A DNA stretch of 64,000 nucleotides from assembly GCA_013823945.1 (NCBI GenBank), contig PNMZ01000003.1:1-64000 (forward strand), in the 5' to 3' direction. The notes below the pieces were generated by a model. That model made no database searches, had not been told where the DNA came from, and saw only the letters and a list, made by a program, of their open reading frames with translations. The stretch is from a bacterium (GTDB taxonomy: Bacteria > Armatimonadota > Fimbriimonadia > Fimbriimonadales > Fimbriimonadaceae). Numbering within the stretch: position 1 is the stretch's first letter; each line of letters opens with the position of its first letter. A program made the position numbers and the translations under genes. Positions 23,913 to 32,778 of this stretch are shown in pieces.

Positions 23913-25004
23913 ATGAATACAGAATACGTGATTGGCCTTTTCGGCCGTATCAGCGTTCGTCGTGGTGACCAACTCTTGGTCGCATTTCCGACCAAGAAGG
24001 TAGCGGAGCTATTGCTTGCGCTGGCTCTGCATCAGGGTCAACGGTTGCCCCGGAAGGATGTGATCAAGTTGCTTTGGCCCGGAGCAGCGGGTGGGCGAGC
24101 AAATAATCGTCTGTCGGCGACGCTCTATATGCTCCGCCGGGCACTTGAGACACATTTTGGAGAAACGGCGGCGCGAATCATCCAAACAGGAGAGGGCCAG
24201 CTCTGGCTCGAGGATTCGGTGAGATCTGACTTGGGTTCTTTTGAGAGGAACTGGGTTGGTTTTCGTGATGCAACTGATGATCACCAGCGATTGAACTTCG
24301 GGAAGTTAGTGACCCAAAGTTATTCAGGTCACCTGGGAGCGGATTTGAATGGCAAGTGGTATGAACCCATTCAATCGCTCTGGGCGAGTCGGTGGACGGA
24401 AGCAGTTCTGTCGCTGGTCTCTATGGACTCGATTCCTCTGGATAGCGGTCTTGAGAAATTGGCGAAAGTTCAGCCAATTTTGTCGGTAACACGGACGATG
24501 GTTTTGCAATATGGGGATCGGATTGGTCAGCCTGATTTGTTGACGAGCTGGAATTTTGCGGTGTCAGATGAAGGAATTCGGAGGCATTCGGGTCACTATT
24601 ATTCGTTCAGCCGTGATGATGTTGGTTTAATCGCGCGTCGACCGACAGTTACGGCAGTTGTTGTCGAGCGATCAATTGTTCCCGCTCTCAAGACACTTGT
24701 CGACCAAGCTCAGCCCCAAAATGAATGGAGCGGGAGTTCTCAGATTTTCTGTGCCCGCAATCCTCTTTTTGCGCAGCGACTGGTCAGGAGTATTCGGCTT
24801 CAACATCCGACGGCAAGGATTTACGTTTCAACAGAGGTTGCAGACTTGGAGAATCGTGATCAAACGAGGCTTTTGAGTTGGCTTTCCATCCTTGAGCCAG
24901 GTGAGACGCGACTTAACGCGGCTTCAGCGGCATTGATTGCTCAACACGAACAGAGTGTAGTCATGGAGCGACCGTTGGGAAGCGAAGATTACCGACTCGT
25001 CTAA
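23913..25004 (+). CDS. SARP-like transcriptional regulator (OmpR-type winged helix)
   Basis: 363 residues from ATG 23913, preceded by GGGAGAG; an upstream in-frame ATG at 23835 lacks a ribosome site. An OmpR/SARP-type DNA-binding domain is at the N-terminus (IGLFGRISVRRG, PTKKVAELLLALALHQGQRLPRKDVIKLLWP, then NNRLSATLYMLRRAL). The remaining two thirds do not show the usual BTAD repeats clearly and may be a divergent or unrelated sensor region. It probably activates nearby or scattered genes; the divergent esterase is one candidate target. Confidence 0.72.
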   Translation: MNTEYVIGLFGRISVRRGDQLLVAFPTKKVAELLLALALHQGQRLPRKDVIKLLWPGAAGGRANNRLSATLYMLRRALETHFGETAARIIQTGEGQLWLEDSVRSDLGSFERNWVGFRDATDDHQRLNFGKLVTQSYSGHLGADLNGKWYEPIQSLWASRWTEAVLSLVSMDSIPLDSGLEKLAKVQPILSVTRTMVLQYGDRIGQPDLLTSWNFAVSDEGIRRHSGHYYSFSRDDVGLIARRPTVTAVVVERSIVPALKTLVDQAQPQNEWSGSSQIFCARNPLFAQRLVRSIRLQHPTARIYVSTEVADLENRDQTRLLSWLSILEPGETRLNAASAALIAQHEQSVVMERPLGSEDYRLV

Positions 25005-25096
25005 CGCGCTAAAAAAACCTGGTAATGATGCAGAGATTAGGTTCGAGTGCGCCACCGATATTCATTGGTATCCCAGGGCTGGGAGTGAGGCAAAGG

Positions 25097-25300
25097 ATGG
25101 CCAAACGCAACCTAAAAGTAGTTCGACTCATTGAGCCAGAGATGTGCTTGGAGTGTCGTTTTGCCAAGACGGCGGAAGTCGAATTGGCGGATGGATCAAT
25201 GCAGCGCATGATCCATTGTCTTCGGCTGGACTGTGACAATTGGGATTACAGTTCAGCCGAAGCGGCCAAGTCAATCATTGACGAAGATCAAGCGGCCTAG
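25097..25300 (+). CDS. Small Cys-rich zinc-ribbon-like protein
   Basis: 67 residues from ATG 25097 (a longer ORF starts at 25025). Four cysteines occur as CLEC and, thirty residues on, CLRLDC, near a HCL that could add a His ligand, so a small metal-binding knuckle is plausible. The C-terminus is acidic. The function is unknown. It lies between the regulator and the Tat-exported phosphoesterase genes, both co-directional. Confidence 0.55.
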   Translation: MAKRNLKVVRLIEPEMCLECRFAKTAEVELADGSMQRMIHCLRLDCDNWDYSSAEAAKSIIDEDQAA

Positions 25301-25341
25301 AGGCGGAACGGTTCAACACGGTTCGCGGTTATTCTTTCTCG

Positions 25342-26220
25342 ATGCACGCCGAAGATCGAGTGTTGGATGATGAAGAAGTTTCGGGGCGGATTTTAACCCG
25401 TCGGAAATTTCTGAAAGCGGCGGCGGGACTCGGGGCGGCGTTTGGGGGTTATGGATTTTTGGGTGAGCCGAACTGGCTTGAAGTGACGCATACCCAGATT
25501 TCGGTACACGGTCTGCCGGAACCATTTGAGGGCTACAAGTTTGCTTTGGTGAGCGATCCGCACTGGCCGGAGGGGATTGAACAAGGGTTTATGACTCGGG
25601 TTGGAAATTTGATCCAACTGGAATGTGTTAAGGCGATTTTGGTACCCGGTGATTTGGTCGATCAATCCAGCGGAAAGAAAGTAAGTTTAAAAGGCGTATT
25701 TGACAATTGGACGGCACCGGATGGACAGTTTGCGACGCTCGGCAATCATGATCACTGGTCTGGAGCAAAGCACGTCACGCGAGAACTAGCAGAGAATACG
25801 CCGCTCAAACTTTTGGACAACGAGTTTCATTTGATCGAGAAGAAAGGATCGGCGTTAGCAATTGTGGGAGTGGATGATTACACCGATGGTTTTATGGATG
25901 TGGACAAGGCATTTGCAGGATTAGATCCAGAAATTCCGAGGATATTGATGTCTCACAATCCTGATGTTGCCCATGACATGACGGGGGATTATCGAGTGGA
26001 TTTACAGGTCAGCGGTCATATGCACGGGGGGCAGGTGAACTTGTTTGGGTGGGCTCCTGTGACGCCGAGTAAATATGGCCAAACATTCGTTCGAGGATTG
26101 GTTCAGGGGCGTAAGAACTTGGTTTATGTGACACGAGGAATTTGTCGGACGAAGATCCATTTGCGTGTTGGATCACGCCCAGAAGTTTCGATTATTGAGC
26201 TTGTTTCGGCAGATAGTTGA
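25342..26220 (+). CDS. Tat-exported calcineurin-like metallophosphoesterase (YkuE-type)
   Basis: 292 residues. A twin-arginine signal (TRRKFLKAAAGLGAAFGGYG) is at 19-38. The phosphoesterase fold follows with ALVSDPHW, PGDLVD, GNHDHW, MSHNPD and VSGHMHGG, matching all five metal-site blocks. These enzymes hydrolyse phosphodiester or phosphomonoester bonds with two metal ions, here on the outside of the cytoplasmic membrane; the YkuE group is Tat-dependent and wall-associated in Bacillus. The substrate is unknown. Confidence 0.88.
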   Translation: MHAEDRVLDDEEVSGRILTRRKFLKAAAGLGAAFGGYGFLGEPNWLEVTHTQISVHGLPEPFEGYKFALVSDPHWPEGIEQGFMTRVGNLIQLECVKAILVPGDLVDQSSGKKVSLKGVFDNWTAPDGQFATLGNHDHWSGAKHVTRELAENTPLKLLDNEFHLIEKKGSALAIVGVDDYTDGFMDVDKAFAGLDPEIPRILMSHNPDVAHDMTGDYRVDLQVSGHMHGGQVNLFGWAPVTPSKYGQTFVRGLVQGRKNLVYVTRGICRTKIHLRVGSRPEVSIIELVSADS

Positions 26221-26287
26221 TCATTTTTCGGCCTTTAGGGTGGAGGGGCGGTTATCTTTTTGGGCTCCATCCCGTAGAATGGCGGTG

Positions 26288-27304
26288 ATGTATCGGTTCC
26301 TACTGGGCGGACTTGCGGCGTTGGTGTTGATGATTGGTTGTTCGGGAGGGGCTCCAAACGAAGAGACTACAGTCACCATTGAGCCGGACTTGCGGGGTCA
26401 GAAAGTTGAGGGGGCATTGAAAGTTGCTCTCCTTACTCCGGGAAATGTCAATGATAGCGGCTGGAGTGCTATTGCGAATCGAGGACTTATCGCAATTAAA
26501 GATGAGCTCGGTGCAGAGACGAGTCAACAAGTCACGAAGGACGCGGGCATTAAAGATGCGATGCGGAGCTTTGCGCAGGACGGCTACAACCTAATTATTG
26601 GACACGGTTTTGAATATAACGATCCGGCGGTTGAAACAGCCAAAGATTTCCCTAAGACAGTGTTTGTTTCGAGCTCTGGCGGCGGATTTGGGGAAAACGC
26701 GGGAGCGTTCCGTTTTTATCTTGAGGAAGGGTTCTTTTTGGCAGGAATGATCGCTGGGAAAGAGTCGAAGTCGGGGACGATTGCGATGATTGGTGGCCCG
26801 GATGTCCCTTCGATCCGATCAACATTTAAGGCTTTTGAAGAAGGGGCAAAATCGGTCAACCCTTCCATAAAAGTGATTACCAAGTTCACGGGTAAGAATG
26901 ATGATGTTGCAGCAGCTCAGCAGGCGACCTTGCAAGCCATTGATGAAGGGGCGGATTTCTTGATTCACCAAACAAATAATGCGGTATCGGGATTCTTCAA
27001 AGCTTGTGAAGAGCGGAAAGTGTGGTGCTTTGGAGCAAATGAAGATCAGAATGGCATGAGTCCTCGTGTGGTGGGATCTGCAGTGATCAAAGCCGAAAAG
27101 CCATTCGTTAATTTGGCAAAGCGCATTCAGGACAGTACATACAAAGGCGGAATTGAGCTTGTTGGCATGAAGGACGGCGCCATTGATTTCATATTCAACA
27201 CCGCACTCATTGGTGAAATCGCACCAGAAACCAAGACTTTGGTCAGTGAGAAGCAACTTATGATGACGGAAGGAGCATTTGCCACTCCAAAAGATGAGTT
27301 CTAA
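26288..27304 (+). CDS. BMP-family ABC substrate-binding lipoprotein (nucleoside type)
   Basis: 338 residues from ATG 26288, with lipobox LMIGC; a start at ATG 26279 is also possible. The BMP/PnrA fold follows: KVALLTPGNVNDSGWSAIA at the N-terminal strand, GHGFEYNDPAV, FYLEEGFFLAGMIAG, IGGPDVPSI and the C-terminal DGAIDFIFNTALIG. This family (YufN, TmpC/PnrA) binds nucleosides or purine derivatives outside the membrane. It heads an operon with the ATPase and two permeases. Confidence 0.88.
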   Translation: MYRFLLGGLAALVLMIGCSGGAPNEETTVTIEPDLRGQKVEGALKVALLTPGNVNDSGWSAIANRGLIAIKDELGAETSQQVTKDAGIKDAMRSFAQDGYNLIIGHGFEYNDPAVETAKDFPKTVFVSSSGGGFGENAGAFRFYLEEGFFLAGMIAGKESKSGTIAMIGGPDVPSIRSTFKAFEEGAKSVNPSIKVITKFTGKNDDVAAAQQATLQAIDEGADFLIHQTNNAVSGFFKACEERKVWCFGANEDQNGMSPRVVGSAVIKAEKPFVNLAKRIQDSTYKGGIELVGMKDGAIDFIFNTALIGEIAPETKTLVSEKQLMMTEGAFATPKDEF

Positions 27305-27309
27305 GTTTC

Positions 27310-28743
27310 ATGGTCTCGAATGCTGACTCAGGGCCCTTGCTTGCGGTTCAGTCCGTGAGTAAAGCCTATGGATCGGTGCAAGCTCTGCGGGAGATTTCCG
27401 CAGAGTTTTTTTCTGGGGAAGTTCATGCCGTATTGGGAGAGAACGGGGCGGGAAAGTCCACTTTGATGGGGATGATTGGTGGCTTTGTAGTTCCGGACAA
27501 TGGGGTTCTTGTATTTGATGGGTCGGAGTTGCCAGTTGGAAAGCCTTTCGAAGTGCGGGGTACGGGGATTCGCATGGTTCACCAACACTTTATGTTGGTG
27601 CCTCAACTTACGGTTCGGGAGAACTTTGCTTTGGCTCAATTGGAAGGTGGAGTTCGGCGACTGGATGCGGATAGATTGGCACAGGACGCAGTTGAGATTG
27701 GCCAGAAGCTTGGTTGGGAAGTTGACTTGGATGCGCGGGCGGGTGAATTGCAAGTGGGGGCACAGCAGCGGGTTGAAATCTTGAAGGCCTTGGCAGGGGA
27801 GGCACGGGTGCTTATTTTGGATGAACCCACGGCGGTTTTAAGCCCTGCGGAGGTTGATGAGTTGTTCGGGGTTTTGCGCGCATTGACCTCACAAGGGGTG
27901 GCGGTGTTGTTGATTGCCCACAAGTTGAGCGAAGTCATGGCGGTGGCAGACCGTGTGACAGTTCTGCGGCGAGGAGAATTTGTGGCCTCATGTTTGATTG
28001 GCGAAACCAACCGAGATCAATTGGCGGAGTGGATGGTGGGGGAGATGCCGGAGCCGCCGGAGATTCGAGATCGAGAGTTTGGAGAAGTGGTTGTCCGAGG
28101 GGAAGGGATTCGAGCCAAAGATGATCGGGGCGTTGAAGTGGTTTGTGGGATTGACCTGGAAGTCAGGGCAGGCGAAATTTTGGGAGTTGGCGGAGTGGAT
28201 GGAAACGGTCAGGTGGAATTGGCGGAGGTTCTGGCGGGGGTGCGGATGTTTTCGGGTCAATTGGAGGGGATTGATGAAGTAGGATACATCCCTCAGGATC
28301 GGCAAAGCGATGGCCTTGCCCTGGGGATGTCGATCGAGGAAAACATGCTTCTGGGTTCGATGCCGAAGGAAGTCTTTTCTGGAATTTTTGTTTTACCGGG
28401 GAAGGTGCGAAATCGGGCGCATCAGTTGATTGAAGAATTTCAAATCAAATTTGGATCAGCGGGAGATTCTGCCGGGAGTTTGAGCGGAGGGAACCAGCAG
28501 AAGATTGTGGCGGCAAGGACATTGTCCCAAAAACCGAGGGTCGTGGTCGCGGTGAATCCAACCAGGGGGCTTGACCTGAAAGCGACCGATTACGTTCATT
28601 CGCGCTTACTTCAAGCGGCTGATGAGGGAGCAGCAGTGTTCTTGTTTTCAACGGATTTGGATGAATTGGCGGCGTTGGCTGATCGTACGGTCTATATGGA
28701 TCGTGGTCGCTTTACTGAAGAATTTTTGGTTGGCTCGAAGTGA
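27310..28743 (+). CDS. Double-ABC ATPase of nucleoside importer (YufO-type)
   Basis: 477 residues with two ABC modules, as in sugar/nucleoside importers. The first has Walker A GENGAGKST, Q-loop MVHQHFML, a signature-like GAQQR and Walker B RVLILDEPTAVLS. In the second, Walker A is degraded (GVDGNGQ, no Lys), while SLSGGNQQK and an NPTRGLD D-loop are kept, so one ATP site is probably non-hydrolytic, as known for this family. The stop overlaps the permease start by 4 bases. Confidence 0.93.
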   Translation: MVSNADSGPLLAVQSVSKAYGSVQALREISAEFFSGEVHAVLGENGAGKSTLMGMIGGFVVPDNGVLVFDGSELPVGKPFEVRGTGIRMVHQHFMLVPQLTVRENFALAQLEGGVRRLDADRLAQDAVEIGQKLGWEVDLDARAGELQVGAQQRVEILKALAGEARVLILDEPTAVLSPAEVDELFGVLRALTSQGVAVLLIAHKLSEVMAVADRVTVLRRGEFVASCLIGETNRDQLAEWMVGEMPEPPEIRDREFGEVVVRGEGIRAKDDRGVEVVCGIDLEVRAGEILGVGGVDGNGQVELAEVLAGVRMFSGQLEGIDEVGYIPQDRQSDGLALGMSIEENMLLGSMPKEVFSGIFVLPGKVRNRAHQLIEEFQIKFGSAGDSAGSLSGGNQQKIVAARTLSQKPRVVVAVNPTRGLDLKATDYVHSRLLQAADEGAAVFLFSTDLDELAALADRTVYMDRGRFTEEFLVGSK

Positions 28744-29765
28744 AAGTTTTGATTCGATATTTGGTTTTATTCGCGGGATTAGTGTTCGTTGTGGCTCTGA
28801 CGTTGGCAGCATTTGGGCTTGATATAGTCCAGAGCATGAATTACTTGTGGCGAGGGGCGGCAGGAGATTCCGTGGCGATTGGGAGGACATTGGTTCGAGC
28901 AACCCCGTTGACGCTTGCTGGTTTAGGAATTGTTGTTGCTTGGCGGGCAGGTATGTATAATATTGGCGGAGAAGGGCAGTATGTATTGGGGGGGATAGGA
29001 GGGGCGATTGTGGCCAAACTGCTGATAGGAATCGCGCCGGGAGTTTTGTCGATTTTGATCATTTTTGCGGGGGCAGGATTTGGGGCTTTATTGGGAGCAT
29101 TTGCGGGATGGCTCCAGGTCAAGCGTGGTGTTCAGGTCGTCATTTCCACGATCTTGATGAATTTCTTGGCTCTGCTCCTATTGGAATGGTCGCTTCGGGG
29201 TCCGCTTCAAGAATCGAAAGGACAAACTTTTGTCTCGGAAAGTTTGCCAAATGTGGTGATGCTCATGCGTCCTGACCGGCAATCGGACTTGCATGTTGGT
29301 GTTTTTGTTGCGTTGCTCGCGGTGATTGCGGTTTGGGTGTTATTGAAATTCACTCCAGCTGGATTCCGGTTAAGAGTGGTGGGTGAATCGGCAAGTGCAG
29401 CGAGGGCCAGCAAGATTGACGTTGGCAAGACTCAGATTCGAGCGATGGCTCTCAGTGGGGGGCTTTGTGGTTTGGCAGGAGTGATTGACTATGTGGGACT
29501 CACTGGGAGGTTGGCGGATGGCTTCGCTCAAAATTGGGGATTCATTGCGATTCCGGTGGCGTTATTGGGAGGGTTAAACCCTTGGGGCACTCTGGTGAGT
29601 GCGACGTACTTTGGTGGGCTCTTTGCAGGAAGTGAAGTATTGAAGCGGTTTACGCCGATTGGAAACTCTCTGGTTCCGGCAGTACAAGGGCTGGCGGTAC
29701 TTGCTTTTGTCGGATTGAATTATTGGTTGAACAAGCGGTCGGAGGCGAAGAATGGATCCGATTAG
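28740..29765 (+). CDS. Nucleoside ABC importer permease 1 (YufP-type)
   Basis: 341 residues with about ten membrane spans. The BPD_transp_2 family signature includes LAGLGIVVAWRAGMYNIGGEGQYVLGGI, and later RASKIDVGKTQIRAMALSGGLCGLAGVIDYVGLTG. It forms the transport channel with the second permease. It overlaps both neighbouring genes: 4 bases with the ATPase, 14 with permease 2. Confidence 0.92.
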   Translation: MKVLIRYLVLFAGLVFVVALTLAAFGLDIVQSMNYLWRGAAGDSVAIGRTLVRATPLTLAGLGIVVAWRAGMYNIGGEGQYVLGGIGGAIVAKLLIGIAPGVLSILIIFAGAGFGALLGAFAGWLQVKRGVQVVISTILMNFLALLLLEWSLRGPLQESKGQTFVSESLPNVVMLMRPDRQSDLHVGVFVALLAVIAVWVLLKFTPAGFRLRVVGESASAARASKIDVGKTQIRAMALSGGLCGLAGVIDYVGLTGRLADGFAQNWGFIAIPVALLGGLNPWGTLVSATYFGGLFAGSEVLKRFTPIGNSLVPAVQGLAVLAFVGLNYWLNKRSEAKNGSD

Positions 29766-30624
29766 CCTGGGATTGCGCATTATCCAATTCACTGCGCCCA
29801 CGGCTTTTGCAGCACTCGGCGAGACGATCGGTCAAAAAACCGGAGTTTTGAACATTGGATTAGAAGGAACGATGCTCGTCAGTGCCTACACAGCTGTTGT
29901 AGTCAGCGGAGCGACAGGATCAGCATGGGTTGGACTGGCGGCAGCAGTTGGATTGGGATTGTTGCTGACGATGGTCCAGGCCTTTTTCACGGTCATACTG
30001 TCCAGCGATCAAGTGGTTGCGGGGACGGCGGTGAATTTGTTAGGACTGGGTTTGACAAGTACGCTTTTCGATCTTGGGGTTGCGGAAGGACGCGCTTTTA
30101 CTGGGGTGGCGGGATTTGAGAAGATTGGTGGGGTGATTGATCCGGTACTTCTATTGCTTCCCGTTCTGGGTTTTGGAGTTTATTGGCTGCTTTTTCGGAC
30201 GGAAATTGGCCTTGCCATGCGGGCGGCGGGAGAGTATCCGCCTGCGGCAGAATCAGCAGGTTTCTCGGTCATTCGGTTGCGACTATGGGGTCAAGCTTGT
30301 TGCGGAGCATTTGCTGGTCTTGCGGGAGCATATTTGACGCTCGGTATTTCGCAGAGCTTTGCGCAGAACATGACGGCGGGCCGAGGATTTATCGCGATAG
30401 CGCTCGTCACGTTTGGTCGGTGGCGTCCTGGTTGGGTTTTGGCTGCATCAGCGTTGATTGGATCCTTAGAGTGGTTGCAGTTTGCGGTGCAAGGGAAAAG
30501 TGCTTTGCCGATACAACTTTTCCTGGCATTGCCTTACGTTGTGGCTTTGTTGGTTTTGGTTCTGGTGGGCAAAGGCACCCAGCAACCGCAGAACTTGGGG
30601 GTTCCTTTCCGTAGAAGAGGGTGA
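29752..30624 (+). CDS. Nucleoside ABC importer permease 2 (YufQ-type)
   Basis: 290 residues, eight or so membrane spans. The N-terminus FTAPTAFAALGETIGQKTGVLNIGLEGTMLVSA is diagnostic of YufQ-like permeases, with AMRAAGEYPPAAESAGFSV as the cytoplasmic coupling loop. It is the second subunit of the transmembrane heterodimer. Its stop overlaps an alternative GTG start of the next gene. Confidence 0.92.
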   Translation: MDPISLGLRIIQFTAPTAFAALGETIGQKTGVLNIGLEGTMLVSAYTAVVVSGATGSAWVGLAAAVGLGLLLTMVQAFFTVILSSDQVVAGTAVNLLGLGLTSTLFDLGVAEGRAFTGVAGFEKIGGVIDPVLLLLPVLGFGVYWLLFRTEIGLAMRAAGEYPPAAESAGFSVIRLRLWGQACCGAFAGLAGAYLTLGISQSFAQNMTAGRGFIAIALVTFGRWRPGWVLAASALIGSLEWLQFAVQGKSALPIQLFLALPYVVALLVLVLVGKGTQQPQNLGVPFRRRG

Positions 30625-30629
30625 GGATT

Positions 30630-31454
30630 ATGGGGTTCGTTACACTGACGCGGAAAATTGGATTTAGTAGTGGGCATCGATATTGGCTGGCAACACGTTC
30701 CGAATCTGAAAATCGGTCGTTGTTTGGCCGTTGGGCGTCGCCATTTAATCATGGTCACAACTACGTGCTGTGGGTTTCGGCTCGGGGGCTGGTTGATGAA
30801 AGTAACGGGATGGTGGTGAACATCAAGTGGATTGATGATGTTCTGAAGGAGCGAGTCATCGCGCGTTTTGATCAGAAGTCGATCAATGACGAAGTTGATG
30901 GGTTTGCGGATCGGTCACCTTCGCTGGAGAATTTGCTTATTCATTTTCGGGATGAATTGACCGGATTACCGGGCGGGGTTGAGACGACGCATTTGAAATT
31001 GGAGGAAACGCCTTTGCTCTACGGAGAATGGACTAAAGAGAACGACATGGTAACGATCACACGGGTTTATGAGTTTGCGGCTTCGCACCGCTTGGATGTT
31101 CCGGAATTGGGACAGGATGAGAACGTCCGGCTTTTTGGGAAGTGCAATAACCCGAATGGCCATGGACACAATTACGTTTTGGAGGTCACAGTAAGTGGAG
31201 AAATTAACCCGGTTACGGGGATGAGTGTGGACTTGGGGGCTCTGGATGCGGTTTGTGAAGAGGAGGTTGTGGGGCGGTATGACCACAAGAATTTGGATTT
31301 GGACATTCCGGAGTTTGCGGGTCGAAATACGACGAGCGAAGTTGTGGCGGCGGAGATTTATGATCGCTTGGACGGCGTGGTTCCGGGTCGGTTGGAACGG
31401 GTGCGGCTGTTTGAGACAGAACGGAATGTTTTTGAAGTAACGCGGGGACTATAG
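30630..31454 (+). CDS. Tandem double 6-pyruvoyl-tetrahydropterin synthase / QueD-like protein
   Basis: 274 residues from ATG 30630 (GAGG upstream; GTG 30621 is an alternative). There are two PTPS domains end to end. Both keep the zinc ligands, with HRYW then HGHNYVL in domain 1 and HRLD then HGHNYVLEV in domain 2. Only domain 2 has the catalytic Cys (FGKCNNPNGHGH); in domain 1 the same place reads FGRWASPFNHGH. Family members act on dihydroneopterin triphosphate to make tetrahydropterin or 7-deazaguanine precursors. The position as last gene of a nucleoside importer operon suggests salvage or remodelling of a pterin or purine-like compound, which is inference. Confidence 0.88.
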   Translation: MGFVTLTRKIGFSSGHRYWLATRSESENRSLFGRWASPFNHGHNYVLWVSARGLVDESNGMVVNIKWIDDVLKERVIARFDQKSINDEVDGFADRSPSLENLLIHFRDELTGLPGGVETTHLKLEETPLLYGEWTKENDMVTITRVYEFAASHRLDVPELGQDENVRLFGKCNNPNGHGHNYVLEVTVSGEINPVTGMSVDLGALDAVCEEEVVGRYDHKNLDLDIPEFAGRNTTSEVVAAEIYDRLDGVVPGRLERVRLFETERNVFEVTRGL

Positions 31455-31476
31455 GCTTGGAACCCACCCCTTCCAA

Positions 31477-31512
31477 CCTCCCCCTCCCTCATGGAGTTTA
31501 GGGAGGGGGAGG
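31477..31512. terminator. Bidirectional terminator hairpin
   Basis: 13-bp inverted repeat CCTCCCCCTCCCT (31477-31489) and AGGGAGGGGGAGG (31500-31512) between the convergent PTPS-like and TolB-like genes, followed by CTCTTTGTT. Confidence 0.85.
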
Positions 31513-31530
31513 CTCTTTGTTAAACGAGGA

Positions 31531-32649
31531 TTATTCCACCCAGTCGGCAATGAAGATGTTAGTTTCGCCGCGGACTGCTCCGTGGCGGTTTGTGCCCCAG
31601 ACTAGTTTCTTTCCATCGCGGCTAAACATAGGGAAGCCGTCGAATTCGGGGGAAAAGGTGATTTGCTTGAGGCCAGTTCCATCAGTGTTGATCAAGAACA
31701 GATCAAATTCTCGACCAGTCGGGTCATGGTGGTTACTGGAGAAAATGATCTGCTTGCCATTGGGGTGGATGAACGGCGCGAAGCTCGCCCGACCGAGGTG
31801 AGTGACTTGGCGTTTGTTGGAGCCGTCGGCATCCATGAGCCAGACATCCATGTTGCTGGGGCGGACAAGATTTTCTTTCAGCAAGGATTGATAGGCGGTG
31901 ATTTCTTCTTGGCTCTGGAATGGGGCAGAGCGGCGATAGACAATTTGCTTGCCATCCCATGAGACGAATGGGCCACCGTCGTATCCGATTTCGTCGGTGA
32001 GCTTAGTAATCGCTGATCCGTCGAGATTAGAACGATAGATTTCGACATCGCCTTCCCAGTTTCCGGTGAAAGTCATGTAGCTGGAGTCAGGAGCGATCGT
32101 GGTTTCGGCAACATAACCGGGCTTGGCGATAACACGTTCGAGATTCTTGCCATCGGGACGGCTACGGTACAGGATGAAATTGGGATTGACCATCCAAACA
32201 TAGCCTTTTGACATATCGATTGGGGGTTGTCCGGCGGGCTGAGCAAAGTGAGTGCTGCTGAAGTAGACCCACTTCTCGTCGGGGCTGAAATAGGAACAAG
32301 TTGTACGGCCCTTTCCGGTGCTGATGCGGGTGCGATTTGACCCGTCAATGTTCATGGTGTAGATTTGCTCGTCAGGGTAGTTAGGTTGGCGGGTTTGGTA
32401 GGTCAGTTTGTTGCCTTTGAGGTTGAAATAGGCTTCGGCGTTTTGTCCGCCGAAGGTGAGCTGGCGGAGATTCTTGAGATGGAGTTCACCTGATTCCGGG
32501 CTGAACGCTCGGTTTTTTGGCCACTCAGTCATCGGGGTTGCTTGGGTCGGAGCAGGATGTGAAAGAACTGCGTGACACAGGCATCCGAGGTGGGTGGTTG
32601 GGACAAATGCGATTCCAGCCACGATGAGCGAGGTGATCATAAAAAGCAT
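31531..32649 (-). CDS. Exported TolB-like beta-propeller protein (PD40 repeats)
   Basis: 372 residues. A signal or anchor (MITSLIVAGIAFVPTTH) is followed by WD40-like PD40 blades, recognised by repeats such as DGSNRTRIS, FSPDEKWVYFSS, DGSAITKLT, DGKQIVYRR, NGKQIIFSS and RDGKKLVWGT. Such six-bladed propellers mediate protein binding or act as dipeptidyl-peptidase-like scaffolds; here no peptidase domain is present. The substrate or partner is unknown, and there is no Tol-Pal cluster nearby. Confidence 0.8.
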   Translation of the reverse strand: MLFMITSLIVAGIAFVPTTHLGCLCHAVLSHPAPTQATPMTEWPKNRAFSPESGELHLKNLRQLTFGGQNAEAYFNLKGNKLTYQTRQPNYPDEQIYTMNIDGSNRTRISTGKGRTTCSYFSPDEKWVYFSSTHFAQPAGQPPIDMSKGYVWMVNPNFILYRSRPDGKNLERVIAKPGYVAETTIAPDSSYMTFTGNWEGDVEIYRSNLDGSAITKLTDEIGYDGGPFVSWDGKQIVYRRSAPFQSQEEITAYQSLLKENLVRPSNMDVWLMDADGSNKRQVTHLGRASFAPFIHPNGKQIIFSSNHHDPTGREFDLFLINTDGTGLKQITFSPEFDGFPMFSRDGKKLVWGTNRHGAVRGETNIFIADWVE

Positions 32650-32778
32650 TATCCCTGAGGTGTGAAATTTAGTCCTTGTTCGGGGTGATTTTGTTTTGAC
32701 TCATGTGAGGGTGGATGTCCCGTGACCTAGTAATTTTGCAGAGGGTGGGTGGGGGTGGGTGTGGAATGAATCATTGGG

